A stretch of 64,000 nt of DNA from Pyrrhosoma nymphula (taxonomy: Eukaryota > Arthropoda > Insecta > Odonata > Coenagrionidae). Below are positions 11,601-26,600 of this stretch, piece by piece. The stretch is taken from contig OY754335.1 in the NCBI GenBank assembly GCA_963573305.1, positions 15,229,501-15,293,500 of the forward strand, written 5' to 3'. Below the pieces are notes generated by a model that had not been told where the DNA came from, did no database searches, and worked only from the letters and a program-made list of their open reading frames with translations. Numbering within the stretch: position 1 is the stretch's first letter; every line of letters starts with the position of its first letter. The translations under genes and the position numbers were made by a program.

Positions 11601-14600
11601 AAACAGGCGCATTGTAACAGCTACGTTACTTTGAGGGACCTCTCCCTCGTTACCCGCCGTAGGTTTTAAGGCGACCCCCTCCCCCTACTTTAGTTTATAC
11701 ATTGGTTACGTCTTGATTTAAACGTGAACAAACGTGAGGGTATAGGAAAAAACTTGTTTATTCTCAGTAATATTGCATTAATAGTCATACTATGTCGCAA
11801 TATAGGTTTCAATTAATTAATGCCACATTACTGTCATCGTGATGTTTTGGTATTTCCTCAGATTATCACGGAATTGCCATTTAAATGTTAGTTCTCGAAG
11901 TCACATTATTCCTCGGAAGCGGCCGCATATATAAGGCTTTTTTGACGCAGAAATTTCTGTGAAGGATGCGAGAAAATACTTGTAGAGCCGTAGGATAGTA
12001 GGATATGCGAAATAGATACGATGTAGTTAGGTAGGTGAAACGTAGGATTATTTAATACTTTTAAGCATGCCATCGTGTAGTATTGACATTCATAGTCTTT
12101 AAAATGTAAATTTCCTCTTTTTATTTTGGGAGAGATAGGGCAAGGAAGTTTCAGGGGAGTGGGCAAGGGACTGCCAGGTCATTGGGCAGCAAGGGTGTGC
12201 CAGCCCATTATTTTTACGAGGGTCTGTGGCCTCTGTGCCAGTGCAGTTGCAAGGCATTTTATTGCACAGCTTACCTGCTGACACCCCACTTCCAAACTCT
12301 CTTGGTTTGGTTTCAATTTCAAGGCAGTTTCAGCGGAAAAGCAAGGCACTAAGGCAGTGTGATTCCAGGGATTTTCAGCCCTATTTCAGTTGAGTTTAAA
12401 GGGAGAAATTTTTACTTGAGATATGGCAGAGCTGTGTAACCAGGACTGGAACGGTACTATACCTCAGACTGTACTGTAACAGAGCTGTGTAAGAGGGTTT
12501 GAACTGCACTATAGCTCAAACTGTACTGTAATTGAGCTTTTGTAAATCGTGAAACATATTATAATATGCATAATGCGTATACGCGGAAAATGTTTCTAGT
12601 GTAGAACCAGCTTCAGAATAAGCTGAAGAGGATAGTGGTTGAAACAAATATATTATAGTCAGAAAAGCCGATTGTGAACGACGTTGGTCATGCAGTCCAA
12701 AACAATAAAAAAACAGAGGAATCCACATTATCAATGACCAAGTATAAGTACTACACGCCAATTAAATATTACCCCAAGAGTCACGATTACAAAAATTTTG
12801 GTGTAAATTACGAGTAAAATTACGTAAAGTAACGTAAAAGTTTCTTCAAAAACCCTTTAGAGACCATCAAAGTTACTTTAAGGTTTTATGTTATACCTTC
12901 TCTAGATCCCTCGACAGTTTTGCTATTGACGACTTTAAAGAAACTTTCTGGGCCTGTAAGTAGGTACTTAAGCTCGCTGAACAGTTTTGGTCTTAAGTTA
13001 TTGACACCTAAGTAACTCAAAGTAATTCAGTTTTGTCAGCAGTTTTCACTCTCAACAAAAAGTTATGTGACAACCCAATCAAGTAACACTGCACTTTAAG
13101 AAAAAAATACGATGGCTCCACAAAGATATATTGGTAGTCCAAAATTTCGGCGGAAAATATTGGTCACCTGGGATGATGTTAGAAATGTGTTTCAGGAGGT
13201 GCTGGTATTTTCTATCTAGACGAGGAAGAGTCGAGTTTTGGTGTGAATATAACCAGAATTGTGACTCCGCGTCTCACCTGATCATATCTCGCTTTACACA
13301 ATTTAGGAGACGCCCGAATACTTCCCTTTACTGTTTACAGCTGCTGACAATTATAGTGACACGATAAAATTTTCCTTAAAACTCATAGAGGCAAACAACC
13401 TTTTATTTGAGACCATTCCGTTGCAGAGAGCATATTATAAGAGTTTAGGGTTTCAATGGTTATGATGAATAAATTAAGGAGAACAATATCAGGAAAACTA
13501 CTGTATATCTGTGTGCATTTCAGTTCGACCGATTAAGGGTCAAGTGACTGATTATTATGGGATTAAATAGGAGGAAGTCTTTTCAGTCCTACCGACCAAT
13601 ATTTAAGTCAGAGTATATGAAAACAAAACTTAACCCCTGTGAACTGCTCCTTTCTTCATGTCAATTGTAGAGTAGTGGAAAGGTGATGGATTGTGGAGTG
13701 GAAGGGGTGAAGGTCGATACTCAGTCAAGGAGGATATTTTTTTCGTTTTTTCGTAGTTTTTTTGTTTATATCTTTACAAATTGTGTTTCCATCTTCGTTA
13801 CTCCCATTAAAAATATGTTCGCGTTATTATATTTTAGTAGGTAAACAACGGAGATGTGCTCAGACAACTGTACTATGGCTGTGCTCTGGCAACTGTACTG
13901 TGGCTGTGCTCTGGCAACTACTGTGGCTGTGCTATCGTAGCTGTGCTGTGACTGTGCCATGGCAACTGCACTATGGTGTTTCAATTTAAGTACAGTCTAG
14001 GTACAGACCACAGTACAGTCTTTCAGCACAGTTACAGGCCAGATTTTCTTCCCTGGGTTACCATCCATTGGATTGATTGTTGTTGGAAGAGAAAGTTTTT
14101 TACTCATTGTAGCCACAAAGAATGGACTCTCGGGTGTGCAGAAGTGGCTAGGTTTGCATGGAATGAGAAGAAATGCCTAGCTACAAGAGTACCTATCCTC
14201 AAGACTTATCCCCGTGACGTTTTTCTGCCCATGGCAATATTATCTGCAAATTGCATCGTCTTTTTATTGCCCCAATGGCTTTTCATTCGGTTGTCCCTTG
14301 AGTTTTCTCGCAGAACTTAATGTTATTTAGTTAAGAGGGTTCAGAGTTCTCTAAATAATGACTATAAAATGGAGTACTATGTGTTTTTCATCCTCGATAA
14401 TCTTTGCATTCAGTTACTTCCTTCCTGTACTCCGTTTCCTGGAGTGTCATTGTCTTCCGGCGCGACGCCGATAATCCATGTCGTTGACCCTTTCGTTGAC
14501 CCTGAGTGATTTCGCATCTTTCACCTATAGTAATCGAGCTGATATTCATTTCTAAAAACAGTCTCTCTTAATGAACCAACTTCTTCCCTCCATAGCAGCA

Positions 14601-17600
14601 ACAAGGGGGGAGCAAGTAGGGGCAATTGCCCCCCCTCCCAAAAACACGGCTTGTTTCTTTGTCATAGACCTTAAATTATTAGCCTAAATTATTTTGTTGC
14701 TTTTTTGTAACTGAAGTTTTGGTTACTTTACTTTAAAATCCAGTTAAATATTAGTAAACTAAAACGGTTTTCAAAACCACAAGCTAAATGCGAATGTAAA
14801 TAAAAATAATTTTGGAATTAGTCGAAACTTGGTGGTACCTAATCTAAAAAGGGAATATGCATTTAGTGAAAACTTGCTCTTCTTAAATGGCAAACTTTTG
14901 CTTCCGAACCACTTATAACGCGCCATTTTGCACATAGTTTGTTACGAATTTCCGGGACGAGACCCACGAAATTTTTTCCTGGGGGATATTCCATACCCCA
15001 ATAGCCGCTGGTGCACCCCCCCCCCCCCACCTGAACCTCTGGTCTGGAGCCGCCCCTGCCAATGCCTTACCTGGAGTTTCCTTTTCAGTGAGAGGTAATC
15101 TTGTTTGTTTTATGTATTTATATCCGAATGCGTTCACACCGCGCGAACTTCGCGTAGCGTGACGCGCATAACTAAAACACTGTGCGTAACGCGAATCGAA
15201 ACCAACGCTTTAGTATCAATATAATTAAAGTAAAATAAATAAAGTAAAGGCCAGCAATCATTAGAATCTAGCATCCTTGTGTTCTGCTTCTTACAAAACC
15301 AAGTACGTCTTCATACTATGTATTTCTTCAGCTCCACATATTTCCTACCTCCCTTTTTCTCTTACCTTTTCAGCAAACCTATTCTTTTTCTCCTCCTTCC
15401 TAGCACATCCAGTTGCGGCGCGGCGTCCCCTTCTTCACGGCCTTCAGTATCCTCTCACTGCCTGTTCCATCCGCTTACTCTACCGAATTTTCTACTTCCG
15501 CTTCCTCTCCGAGGTTCCTTTTGCACTTTCCAGTTGTACCATTTTGCTTCATAGTTCTGATTATCCCATGGCTCGTTGGTGTAAGGTCCAGGCTAGCGAA
15601 AGTTTCACCAAGTATAACTCGTACATTACTCTTTTCTTCCAGCACCTCTAGTGTGGGGATCAGCGTAATAAAAGGCGCTAAGAATTAGTTGGGGAGAGGA
15701 GCGTGACGCAAGCGCTTCCGTGAATCGGTGTGCTAAGCGCGTTCGGTGTGACTGAGACATTTGAATTCCTTCATGACCCGAACTTTTCGCAGGTCAATCC
15801 GGGACACAGTTTCCGAGCTATGGATGCTTAGCAACCAAGTTCTCCTTCCAAGGTGCACGAATGTAGTTTCCCGTCACTTTGCCAGATTCAATCAGCTCGG
15901 TGAGATGCAGGCATCACCTCACCTGATGACGTACCCACTCGTGACGAGTGAGCAGACTGTTTTAATTTTGGTGTATCTGGCAAATAATTTTTGTCTTAAA
16001 AGAATACACTTTCACTCAAATCATTGAGTCTGCATCAACGATATACCGACCACCTTCAGGGTGTGTGGCACGGGGTGATTCCTCACCAGGCATGTAATAC
16101 TCGTCGGCCTCGGTGGCGGCGGGGTAACGTCCTCGCCTGCTAACCCAAAGGTCGCGGGTTCGAATCCCTGGGGAGGATTTTTCACTTCCCAGGACATGGT
16201 TGTTTGTGCTTGTCCATTGTTGATTGTTACTACTACACCGATGTAAAGGCCAATATGTGCTGTTTTCGGTGGTAATATATAATAAATAAATAAATATTAC
16301 AATGGAGACTCGCAAGCCCCCCTGCCCGCAAGACGGGGATCAGAGATCAGTCAGGCGATCACTGCAAGGCCGAACCAGGAACCAAGGGATCCTGTTACAA
16401 GCGTGTTAACAGGCAGTACGCGGGTTAACATACTACTATTATTACTAATATTAATTCATAGACACAACGACATTAATTCATAGATACAACGCCATATTAA
16501 TTCATAGATACAACGACGTATTCATTTATAGATACAGCGACATATTAACTCATGCAGATAATGAAATCACGCACCACATTTCAAGCGGACTGAGGCAATA
16601 ATATTGATGATTAGTTATTAAACACAAGTACAATTCTAGTCTACCAAGCGACATTGTCTAATATTTACACCTCACTCAAAATAATTACAAAATTACAGAT
16701 TCGTAAAATTAGCATCTCATTCAGACATTTAAAAATATATATTTTAAAATAAATGTATATATTTCATGAAAAAAATATGTAGTTAAATGAGCTAAGAAAA
16801 TAAATACCTAGGTAAAATGTTGCGTATCCTTACCACTAACATTATTGAAGGCTTCGATAGTAGCTATTGTAGTCCCTAATCGTCCGTGGAAAAAATGGTT
16901 TTTTAAACTTGTCGATCCTCCATTCTATTTCTCTAGTTTTATGCACGTGGTCAAGCCTACGGTAGTAGCACGGAGTGTTAAGCATGTTCTTTACATTTTC
17001 GCAGAAGTAAGCGGCCTCGAACTTACGCAGGAAGTTAAGCTTTTTTTTTAATCTACGCAGTGAGAGCGATTCCCATCCCAATTCTTCCAATAGCCTCGAC
17101 ACACTTGACACACTCGAGTCTATCTTTTTAATGAGGTTCTTAAAAAAATATTTGCGGAAATAATTGATGGGTGATGTATATTTGTCGGCACCGTGATGTT
17201 TTCCACAGGTGTGCTACATATATTTGCTAAAATAAGCATTGCTCTTTTCAAATATAGCTACAAATTTTCACGAGCACTTTCTGTGATATAAGCATTTAAA
17301 ATTCCGTTCGAGTTAAAATTTTCGAGAGATCCTCTCGTTATGATATGGTGTTGGAACGGAAGAGATCTTCTCTCTGGAACCTTTGGAAAGAATGTTTGGA
17401 AAATATTACCGAGGTGATCAGTTTGATGCAGAACTGAGCGTTCTTTGGCATCGAAACAGGGATCATAGGGAAACGGGATGAAAATATATTAAATTGCTTT
17501 GAGATTTAGGTTTAGAGAAGGATGGAGAAAGTTCAATGTACGGAAAGGATGACCAAATGATTTATGGCCTGGTAGGATCGGATAGGATTGTGCCGTAGGT

Positions 17601-20600
17601 GACACGGAGACAGAGCTGGCGTATGGAAAAGTATAGTTTGTGGAGGAGAGGGGCTGTGGAGGACCATAATAGAAGATAAAGGGCTGGGAAAGAGGGAGGA
17701 AATGGTTAGTCATGTAAAGCAGAAGGAAGGGATGTAGGACGTACGCTGATTTCAAGAAAGTTGTTGTGTTTGGAAAGAGACAGATGAATTTATTTGAAGA
17801 CTGTTTATTTCTACAGCCTCCCAACTTTAAGAGTCACCCTTTCTCCAGTAGGTTTATCCACGACCTTGAGGTGGCTTGTGGTTTAACGTGGCCATGCATT
17901 CTATCACCAGTTTTCACCGTCACACCACAGTCCTTGATCTGTCTCACGAAACAAAAGCATAATGTATCCGTATTTCTTATTTGATTGTTTTAGGTTTTCT
18001 TTCATTTCCTTTGCTTAGTCCCAACATGGTCCCAACATTACTTGCTCCGTATTTATCAGTTTTTTCGTCATATTCTGTTTTTCTACTGAATTGTTAGCTA
18101 CTCAAGGGTGCTGTCGTGGGATGACTTGGGACCAATTAACTTTGTTATGCGCCTGTGCAAAATGGGCAATCTGACCCCCATTTCTTACTGATGGTCTATA
18201 ATTTTTAATTATACGTTCCCTATTGCTGCTTCCTGTAACAAAAGAGGTAGAACCCCTCTAATTAATAGGTTCACGCCAATTATCCCACCTGACTCCCTCG
18301 CTACCAAGCATAAGTTGGTTATCTACTTTACCTTTAGTTGTCTTCTTTACCTTTAGAGTTAGTCGATTAGTGCCCAAATTCATTACTCTTTAGCGATAAA
18401 TGATTGTCAAGGGATATAAATTCGAGGTAACTTCTCGTTGCCCTATACTCTCTGGTTTTGTTGAATATAACTCTGCAACTTAAATAGCTCTTCCACTGGT
18501 GTTATAGGTTTTGCCTTCTTGAGGAGGAGGTTTAGCATAGACTGCTATTTGCCTGGATCCTGACCTGCTGCCGTTTTTGGGATAGATATAGAGGACGTTT
18601 ACTATAAGCTAATATTATTTTTACGATATTTGTGTTGCATCTGAAATAGTTATTGAAATCATTGTTCTTGTCAGCGCAGCTGTAGGGGTCATCGGACGTG
18701 CAAGCTCCTTCCCTAAATCCACGGTGATGTCCTGAGAGTGGATATTTGGTACATAATCTAAAAATGTCCATCGTTGATATTTTTCTCCCCAGGGCCGTAG
18801 ATGGTCAATGCGTATTCAGGAATAAAACTAACTAAACTAAATGACGTGTCTTCTGAAAATTTTCGTTCGAATTTTCGCTACAGGCTTTTGTCAAAAATGT
18901 GTGCAGTTGGCAATAAACGGTATGACGAGTGTGTTCCTGACATCGGCCCTTGAAAATATCTTTTGAAAATTTTTGTATGCACACATCATGGTTTACAGAA
19001 TCGAAAATCTACGCTCTGAGGAACGGTTGTTGATGATCTGCTATTTATACTTTAGATTTGGGTGGGCTAACGGAGGGGCTCCTATTTAGTTATTGTTTCC
19101 ATTTTTTGTCATTTCGTTGCCTAGACCTAATGGTTTGTGTTACAACTAATGCAAGGTAAAACCAGTGTTAGGGTGTCATTATTATGAAATGTGGGTAAAG
19201 GAGCATGCATGACGACTCGGCACGTATTCCTTTTCTTGCGTAAAAATCTTACTTTTGAGTCACGGGTGGATTAAAATAGAATGGCCTGTCAACTCATTTC
19301 GTGGAAAATGTTTTCATCGCTTTTCCGCCGTAAATATTTGTGCTGGGCATAATAGTGTACCAAACGGGAAACGACTCTTTTCAAAAGGGCATGCACGTGG
19401 CCTTGGGTTAGCGTCGACCCAGTAGAACTCCTTTAAAGATTTTTGTGGACTTGTGAAAGACGATACCATCTCTTTTTTTCCAGCGGTCGTTGAGCTGATA
19501 CCGAGGATGTTCGCCGTCTTTCCCTTACTGGAGGCATAAGATGGACATGTAGGGCGTATGTTAGAATTAAAAATTTAGATTCCGATAGGTAGAACCACGT
19601 CTGAAATTGCTGGAGAAGTAAGGTTTCCTGAGGGGCTATTCTGAAAATCGTTTCTCCGGAGCTAACTGCTAAAAAGAGACTAATTTAGCTCTTTTCTCCC
19701 GATGGTATTCTGAATGTCGGAGAAAAAGATAGCCGCAAGAGCCAGGGGACTATTTAGCTCCTTTTCTCCAATCCGTATTCTCTAATCGTCACGGAGCGCT
19801 TTCCGGTGCTAAATAGCCTCGCGAAGGATGGCAAGCCGTGGCCGCGTTAAAAGTTTTCTCCAGTGGAATCCATGCGCATTCCCGCAGTGTTTTGTCTATT
19901 TTTCGTGAAGTGTTCATCGTGTTCATTTTGTTGTGAATCCGATGATATTATTTTCTCTTTATTGGTAGTTTTTCGTGAGGTGATGCCATTTTCTATCGCG
20001 GCGGAATAATCAAGATACCCTAAGGATTTATTTTTAACCAATAAATCCCATCCCTGTTAACATAATGGAATAATAATAATTTAGATGTCAATCAATTGCT
20101 GCCTTACTTGTCTTTCGGAGCTCAATTCGTGGACATTCATCGATAAAAGCGTGTTTTGCATGTTTACTAGGCTATTCCATTGAATTTCCTTGTCATGCTA
20201 ACTGTTCAAAATCGTTGTTAAATTAATGAAACTGTAGGCATGGATCACAGGAGCACTTTCTGTGTCATTAAACATATGTTGTGATGTTTTCACGTATGTT
20301 CTTACTTTGATGTTGTTAACGCTCAAGTGTATGATCGTAAATTCCTTTTTTATCAACTAATGATCAACTTCAAAGAACTGCGGAACTAGCCGCGCAGTAA
20401 CTTCAACGGAGTCACCCGCTAGTGGTCACACAAATGTGTGAAATTCACAGTGAAAAAATCATTCGCCTGGACTGGGATTCGAACCCGGCGCGGCTGCGTT
20501 ACTGTTCACTGCGCAGTTACTGCGCGGCTAGTTCCGCAGTTCTTTGAATTTGTCAAAGTAAACACCTTTGTGTTTAAAGTTTGGCTTTACCTTGTGGGCA

Positions 20601-23600
20601 GTAGCGCTTAGCGTTCGCACACGGGTACTTATGCATTGTATGCACGGTACCTGTAAAGACATCTCGCTCCTTAAAGCCTCCATAAAATTCACAGTGAGAG
20701 ATGACGCCTGGGTAGCCTAACTGGTAGAGCACTCGGCGCGAAATCGGAGGGTCTGGGTTCGAATTCCAGTCCAGGCGAATGATTTTTTCACTGTGAATTT
20801 CACAAAATAATGATCAACTGTTTGATTATTGTTAAGCAAGTTTTTATAATGTGTGGTCGAGTACGATTATTGCGCTTACCTATTAATTACATAATTCTCT
20901 CAACTGCAGTCCGAGGTATTAATCTTAAAATTGACATTACTGCGTGGAGAGAAGGAAAATACACGATATAATGTATAAAGGTACATTATGGAAGTTCAAA
21001 CGATGACAAAATCTATATTTATAAATGCCTAAACTAAATAAACGTTTTTCCCCCATATATATCTTCTTGTGGGAGTAACACAAGTCTCCATATAATATCC
21101 CGCTACGCTCCTTATTCAATTTTCTATTTATATTTTCCTTGAATCTCAACTCCCAAGTTTCCCTTGAGATTAGGTATTCCCACCTTTTCGTACCTACATG
21201 ATTCGTTAACAAATGCGATTCTTCAACTAATTTCCTTTCAATTAAGGTAGCTAGAGGGCGATATAGCTTAGAAACTTAAGCGTAAAATTCAATGAACTTG
21301 GCCTCATTATAAAGAAAAGTACATACCTCATTTTTCTAATTATTCAACCATTTTTTCCATATTTGAAATTTTCTGTGTTGGAAGGGGTTTTATTGTCGGC
21401 CCTGGTGGCGGTGGTTTCAAGTCCTCGCATGTAAACTCAAGGGTCGCGGATTTGAATCCCACCTGAGTGGATTTTTCACTACTCAGGGCATGGTTTTGTG
21501 TGCTCGTCCGCTTTTAACTGTTAAATACTCCGATGTGAAAGGTTATTGGTGTTGATTTCGGTGGTTATGGAAAATAAATAAATAAATACTATTACTTAGA
21601 AAATTAAAGTTGCATATTTTAAAAGTCTGTAACGTACGAGAGCTACCGAAATCTTGAGCCGCAGGATTAAATGTATGTATTTTAGTTTTTGCTGTTTTTT
21701 GTTTTAGATTGAATAAGGATGCGTGTAAGTGTTCGAGGGAGGTTCTGGGGTTTTCTCCTGTTAATTAAAAATGAGGGATATTCTTACCAAATAAATTGAC
21801 CATTGAGATCAAGTTCCTTATCAAACCCACTGGTTTGTTTTTAAAGTCCCATATCAGGATCGGAAATGTTCACGAAAAGAGGTGTCGCATCGTTGGGTAC
21901 GTGCAGGTAGCAAGCGTGACTAATTCTTTCGTTTAGCGGCGACATGGAGTATCACTATCAGATTTTCGTGAATGATAAACGTTGAAAATCTCAGGGAGCG
22001 TTTCCAAAAGCAAGCGAAAAGATCGTTAAACGCATTCTTTCTCGTGATAAATAATTTCCAAATAAGGGCAAGAATGCTATACCTACAACTGCGTAGAGTT
22101 TGTTGCATCTGGGTTTCACTAGAATAGATTAGGGCTCAGCTGTCAGATTTTTTTCCCGATTTGTCTGATTTGCTTCAAAAACATTTATTCAATTTTCCAT
22201 TAATTACCACTTAAAAAGTTAATCGATATACATCAGTTGGCCAGAGATAGTATCAGAAATGCGCTTGGTCATAACACTTTCGGTGAAGTAACGTTGTAAT
22301 GTTTCTGAGTCCTGGATAAATGTATGTGCCCGGCACCTAATTAGACAATTCCGTTGTATGAGCAGAATGGAGTATTGCCTTGTATTGGGAGTGTTTGCTC
22401 GAAGTCGCGTTTGTATTTTTTTATAGATTTGGAAGTTAAAAATAAATAACCTTTCGAGTGGTGACATTTTTTTATGTTTCGTTTGCCTAAATAAGTTGAA
22501 GGCGGTAGAATTTTCAGCCTAGAACTGTTTATATTATTCAAATACTTGTAGAGGTAAATCTGATTAACAAGGAAGTTCTAAATCACAGTTGTATAGCAAA
22601 TGTCTTAGGTAAATACTGTAATCATTTAATGCGCGCATACGATCCGACACAGAATTAGTTTCGGACCGAAGGGGAACGAAAGTTTCCGGTTCTGCACATT
22701 TTTGACTCGGATTTTAAAAGTGATGCCGTTTCGGACCTCCTTAAATGGAGTGGGTGCGCATACCTACAAGTGCTGTAAAAATAAACCACTGTGGTTGGAA
22801 CTGGTTTTCTCGATACCCGTGGGTTTAGCATTACATCCGGTTTAGTTTTTTTTCCCGGACATTCTCGTAAGTTTATGACCGGATCCCCCACGCAAGGGCT
22901 CCACACTCTGGGGCCCGATTCTGATCTTCCACCAGTCAATGACTGGTGGAAAGTTCCACCATTCGTTCATTGAACGACTTTTGATCCGTTAAATGAACGG
23001 CTCAATGACCCCCTCTGGAGAGCCGAACATCACAAACTTATGCCGATTTCCAACTTACCTCGAAACCGCGAACAAAAAAAGTCTATCTTCCGCACGCTTA
23101 CTTCCGTCGGAAAGTTTCCACCACGACACTAGCGCTGTTCCACCAAGTGGATGACGGGTGGAAGGGAAGCTTGACTTTCCACCAGTCATTGAACGATGAC
23201 CGATGTAGTGAACGATTCTCAGGTGGAACATGTGACGTAGTGTCGTAAAGTCATGACGTTTTGGTGGAAACTAATGACGTTTTGGTGGAAAAGTTGAACA
23301 TCGGGAAAGCATCAGAATCAGGCCCCTGGTTCTGTACCACACATGGCTGCCGCACCCGAGTTCCGCGCCTGTGATTACTCATCCGGGTTGTATATTGTGC
23401 ACCCTATCCACGTCATGCTTTCAAATTCCTCACCCGTTGTTGGGCCTACACCCAAGTCCCTCACCCACGTCGTGCACCCGTGTACTGCCACGACATCTCC
23501 CGCACCCGTCTTTTCTTTAAGTTTCGTTTTCTTTCTCTAAGTTCGTCCCCTTTTTTAAAGTTACATCCTCCCCTCTTCATTCCTTCCAAGCATCCATTAT

Positions 23601-26600
23601 TCGGTCTTTTTCGCCGACTCGCGATAAAATTCCCCTCCCGCCTTATCCCCTATTTTTCTTCTCACCACAGCCAAAGTTTTCCGACTAAGTATTCCAACTG
23701 GGTTCCCCTCAACATCCGCTGAATATTTTTACTACCGATATTTCGCTGTCTCCGCTAGCTTTTCACTGTCTCTGCAACCCTCTTTTCTTCCACTCTATTA
23801 AATAGCAGGTGTATTGAATATTCATAACCACCTTAGTTTTTCCACGTGCTTCCATAGCTATCAAACTCAACTTCCCTACTCCCTTTGACATCTTTGAAAA
23901 CTGTTCTTCTTCCAAGGGGTTTTTCCATTCCTGCCCGATACCTCATTCCCTTAATGCACTTTAGGTCTAAATCAATAAATGCTATTCTGAACCGGGTGGA
24001 TTGTAGATACTATTTTAAAGTGAATGCTTATGCAAAGTTCTTTTTCAGGTCAGATGAAACTTCGATATTGGCATTTTGTAGCTTTTTGTGTGTCATACCT
24101 GAAATTCTGAATTTTTAATATATATTTCTTGATTATTGTTATAATCCCTAGTTAAGTGAGCATTTGACTTGATTACAAAAAAATCCAGTTTGCAGAAAGC
24201 CGAATACTCTTGACTTTTGTTTGGCCACACTTAAGATTTAATTACCCTGGGATTAAAAAAAAAACTTAATGATCAAAAATTGTAGGAACGTTCATGAGTT
24301 TACAGCGAAATTTTCACAATTTATCGAAACGTTTTCAGGTGTCATTTCATTTTTTTGTGGAACGAATATGCTGTTAAATAACTCCATGATAAATTTCCCT
24401 TACTTGCCGATTGTTAATTTCACTGAGCTTTGGTCCCATTTCTGAAGAAGTTGGTAAATTTATGAAAATCGCTTTTCAATTCCGTACACCCATGAAATAC
24501 GTTAGTTTTTCAGAATTTTATTACTTTTATGCGTTGGTATATTGAATTCGCATAAAATGGCGTAACTTTTTTTTACAACGTATACATACATTAATCATTT
24601 ATTTCAGACGTAACTAACAAAAATCGATGATATTGTGAATAATATAGATATAAGATGCATCTCATTCTGAACGATGGTTGATAAAGCTAAACAAATTTAA
24701 TTTTCTTTTTATTTCCAGATTTTCTTCTTGTAACTGTTGCATCCAATAGTACTGAAGGTTATCAAAGGTTCATCAGATCTGCAAAATTTTACAATGTCCC
24801 GTTTAAGGTATGTGTCAGATTTAAAGGCATTCCATTAAGAAACTACCTTATTTCCTTGAATATAAGCCAATTGATTTTATACAATCATACCCCAGCAGCA
24901 TGCTGATATTGGCCCGATGTCACTTTTACATCATTATAGGTCACTTATTAATCAAAACGATATCGGCTGCCGATATCGGCATTAGGTCAAAAATGATAAC
25001 ATTTGCCGGGATAAAAGTGACATCTGCTGCCGATGTCAAAGTGATATATATCTGACATAAAAAGGATATCTTTCCCGACTATAACAGGACACAAAAGTGA
25101 CATGTTACCGACGTCAAATTGATATATATCCGACATACTAAGGATATCTTTCCTGACTATACATTGATATAAAAATGACATTTTCTGATGATGTCGGACC
25201 GATATAAAATTGACGTTAAAAAGATATCTTTCCTGACTATATAATGATATAAAAATGGCATTTGCTGATGATGTTGGACCGATATAAAATTGACGTTAAA
25301 AAGATATCTTTCCTGACTATAACAGAACACAAAAGTGACATGTTACCGACATCAAATTGATATATATCTGACATACTAAGGATATCTTTCCTGACTATAC
25401 AATGATATAAAAATGGCATTTGCTGATGATGTTGGACCGATATCAATGTGATGTTAAAAAGATATTAAAGACTTTGGAACTAAATGCACCCAAAAATGGG
25501 AAATAAAGTTATAGTAATGATGGCACATTCATATGGCTGTAACTAACCATATGACTGGAGCCAGTACTTGATGTACTTACAATAGGTATAAAAGAGAGTG
25601 TTTCTGAAAGAAAATACAAAATTAGTAAAAATACTATTTATTGAAATTACTAATGGTTACAAAATCCTAGGTGTCATATAAGCTCTTTCATGCCACTTGA
25701 AGCACTGTTGCATTTCTTCTGTATTCCTATTCTCATTGATGCTTCATCCTCATCTGTTGCTTATGCTGAAAGAAACAGCTTACATGAGTCATGATATCAC
25801 TGGGAAACATATTTAAGAATACGATTAAAACAGTGCCAAGTTATTCTATTTCATATATATATTCCCTAATCTTATTATATTTTGCACCAAGTAAACAGTT
25901 TTTATGGCTGATACTAGCATGTTAATGGTCTATAGTAATTAAGGTAGTACTAACATTTTGACACAATTTTTCAAATTCAAAATTCAGCAGCTATGTTACG
26001 TCATCAAAAATGAATGTGAAGCTCTTAATTTACCTAAAAAACCACCAGAGAAATCTTTTCAAGTCCCCTTATCAGAAATATGGGTATTCAAAGTTACAAA
26101 AAATGTTAACACCATCAAATGGTAAATAAGCAAAGACAAGCATGAATGTCTCTACTTTAAACAAATAATTATAATAAAATCCACAGTTTGAAGAAAGAAC
26201 TAACTGAAGATTTACTAATCCTCCCTTGATCTACCATGTGACCAAGACAGTCTTGGCTATGGATGGTTTAAATCATGTATCACCTGCCCCAACAGACGTT
26301 TTCTCTTCTATTCCCCTTCCTCTTCCTTCATTTTCGCACTCTGGTTTCAGCTGCACTTGTCCACCCTCTCAATAATGAGATTTCCAGCCTCAATCCCACC
26401 TCCATGTCTTCATCTGCCCCAGTTAAAGCAGGATGTGCTTATCGGATCACAGCTAGAAATAAAAGTTTTAACAAGTCACCTTAAATTGACCAAAAATTGT
26501 AGCTGAGAATAATAAAATTGAATAAGTGAGGCAAAGTTGTAATCGAGGAAAACAATGAAACAATTAAGCACATTATACACGATTCAACCACATATTCAAA

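Larger units (their letters stand above)
2676..24718 (+). other. PLOD intron 1 (22 kb), transposon-rich
   Basis: The intron starts GTAAGTGC and ends TTATTTCCAG. It carries the repeats and mobile elements listed separately between 6360 and 23326. The stretches 2676-6350, 7880-8630, 11420-12290, 12550-13850, 14040-14590, 17120-20350 and 23330-24718 contain no gene I can support. Their open frames are short, mutually overlapping and without recognisable motifs. Confidence 0.85.

Noticed and set aside
15277..15688. Three overlapping + strand ORFs (91-124 residues)
   Set aside because: They lie inside a candidate TIR element and are open in three frames at once, which indicates base composition and not coding.
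18532..18771. - strand ORF with GHHRGFREGACTSDD, vaguely like the LINE motif QHGFRKGRST
   Set aside because: Only a few residues fit, and no other RT motif is near.
19640..19850. TTAGCTC/GCTAAATAG words in both orientations as a MITE
   Set aside because: The words are short and no boundary or duplication could be found.
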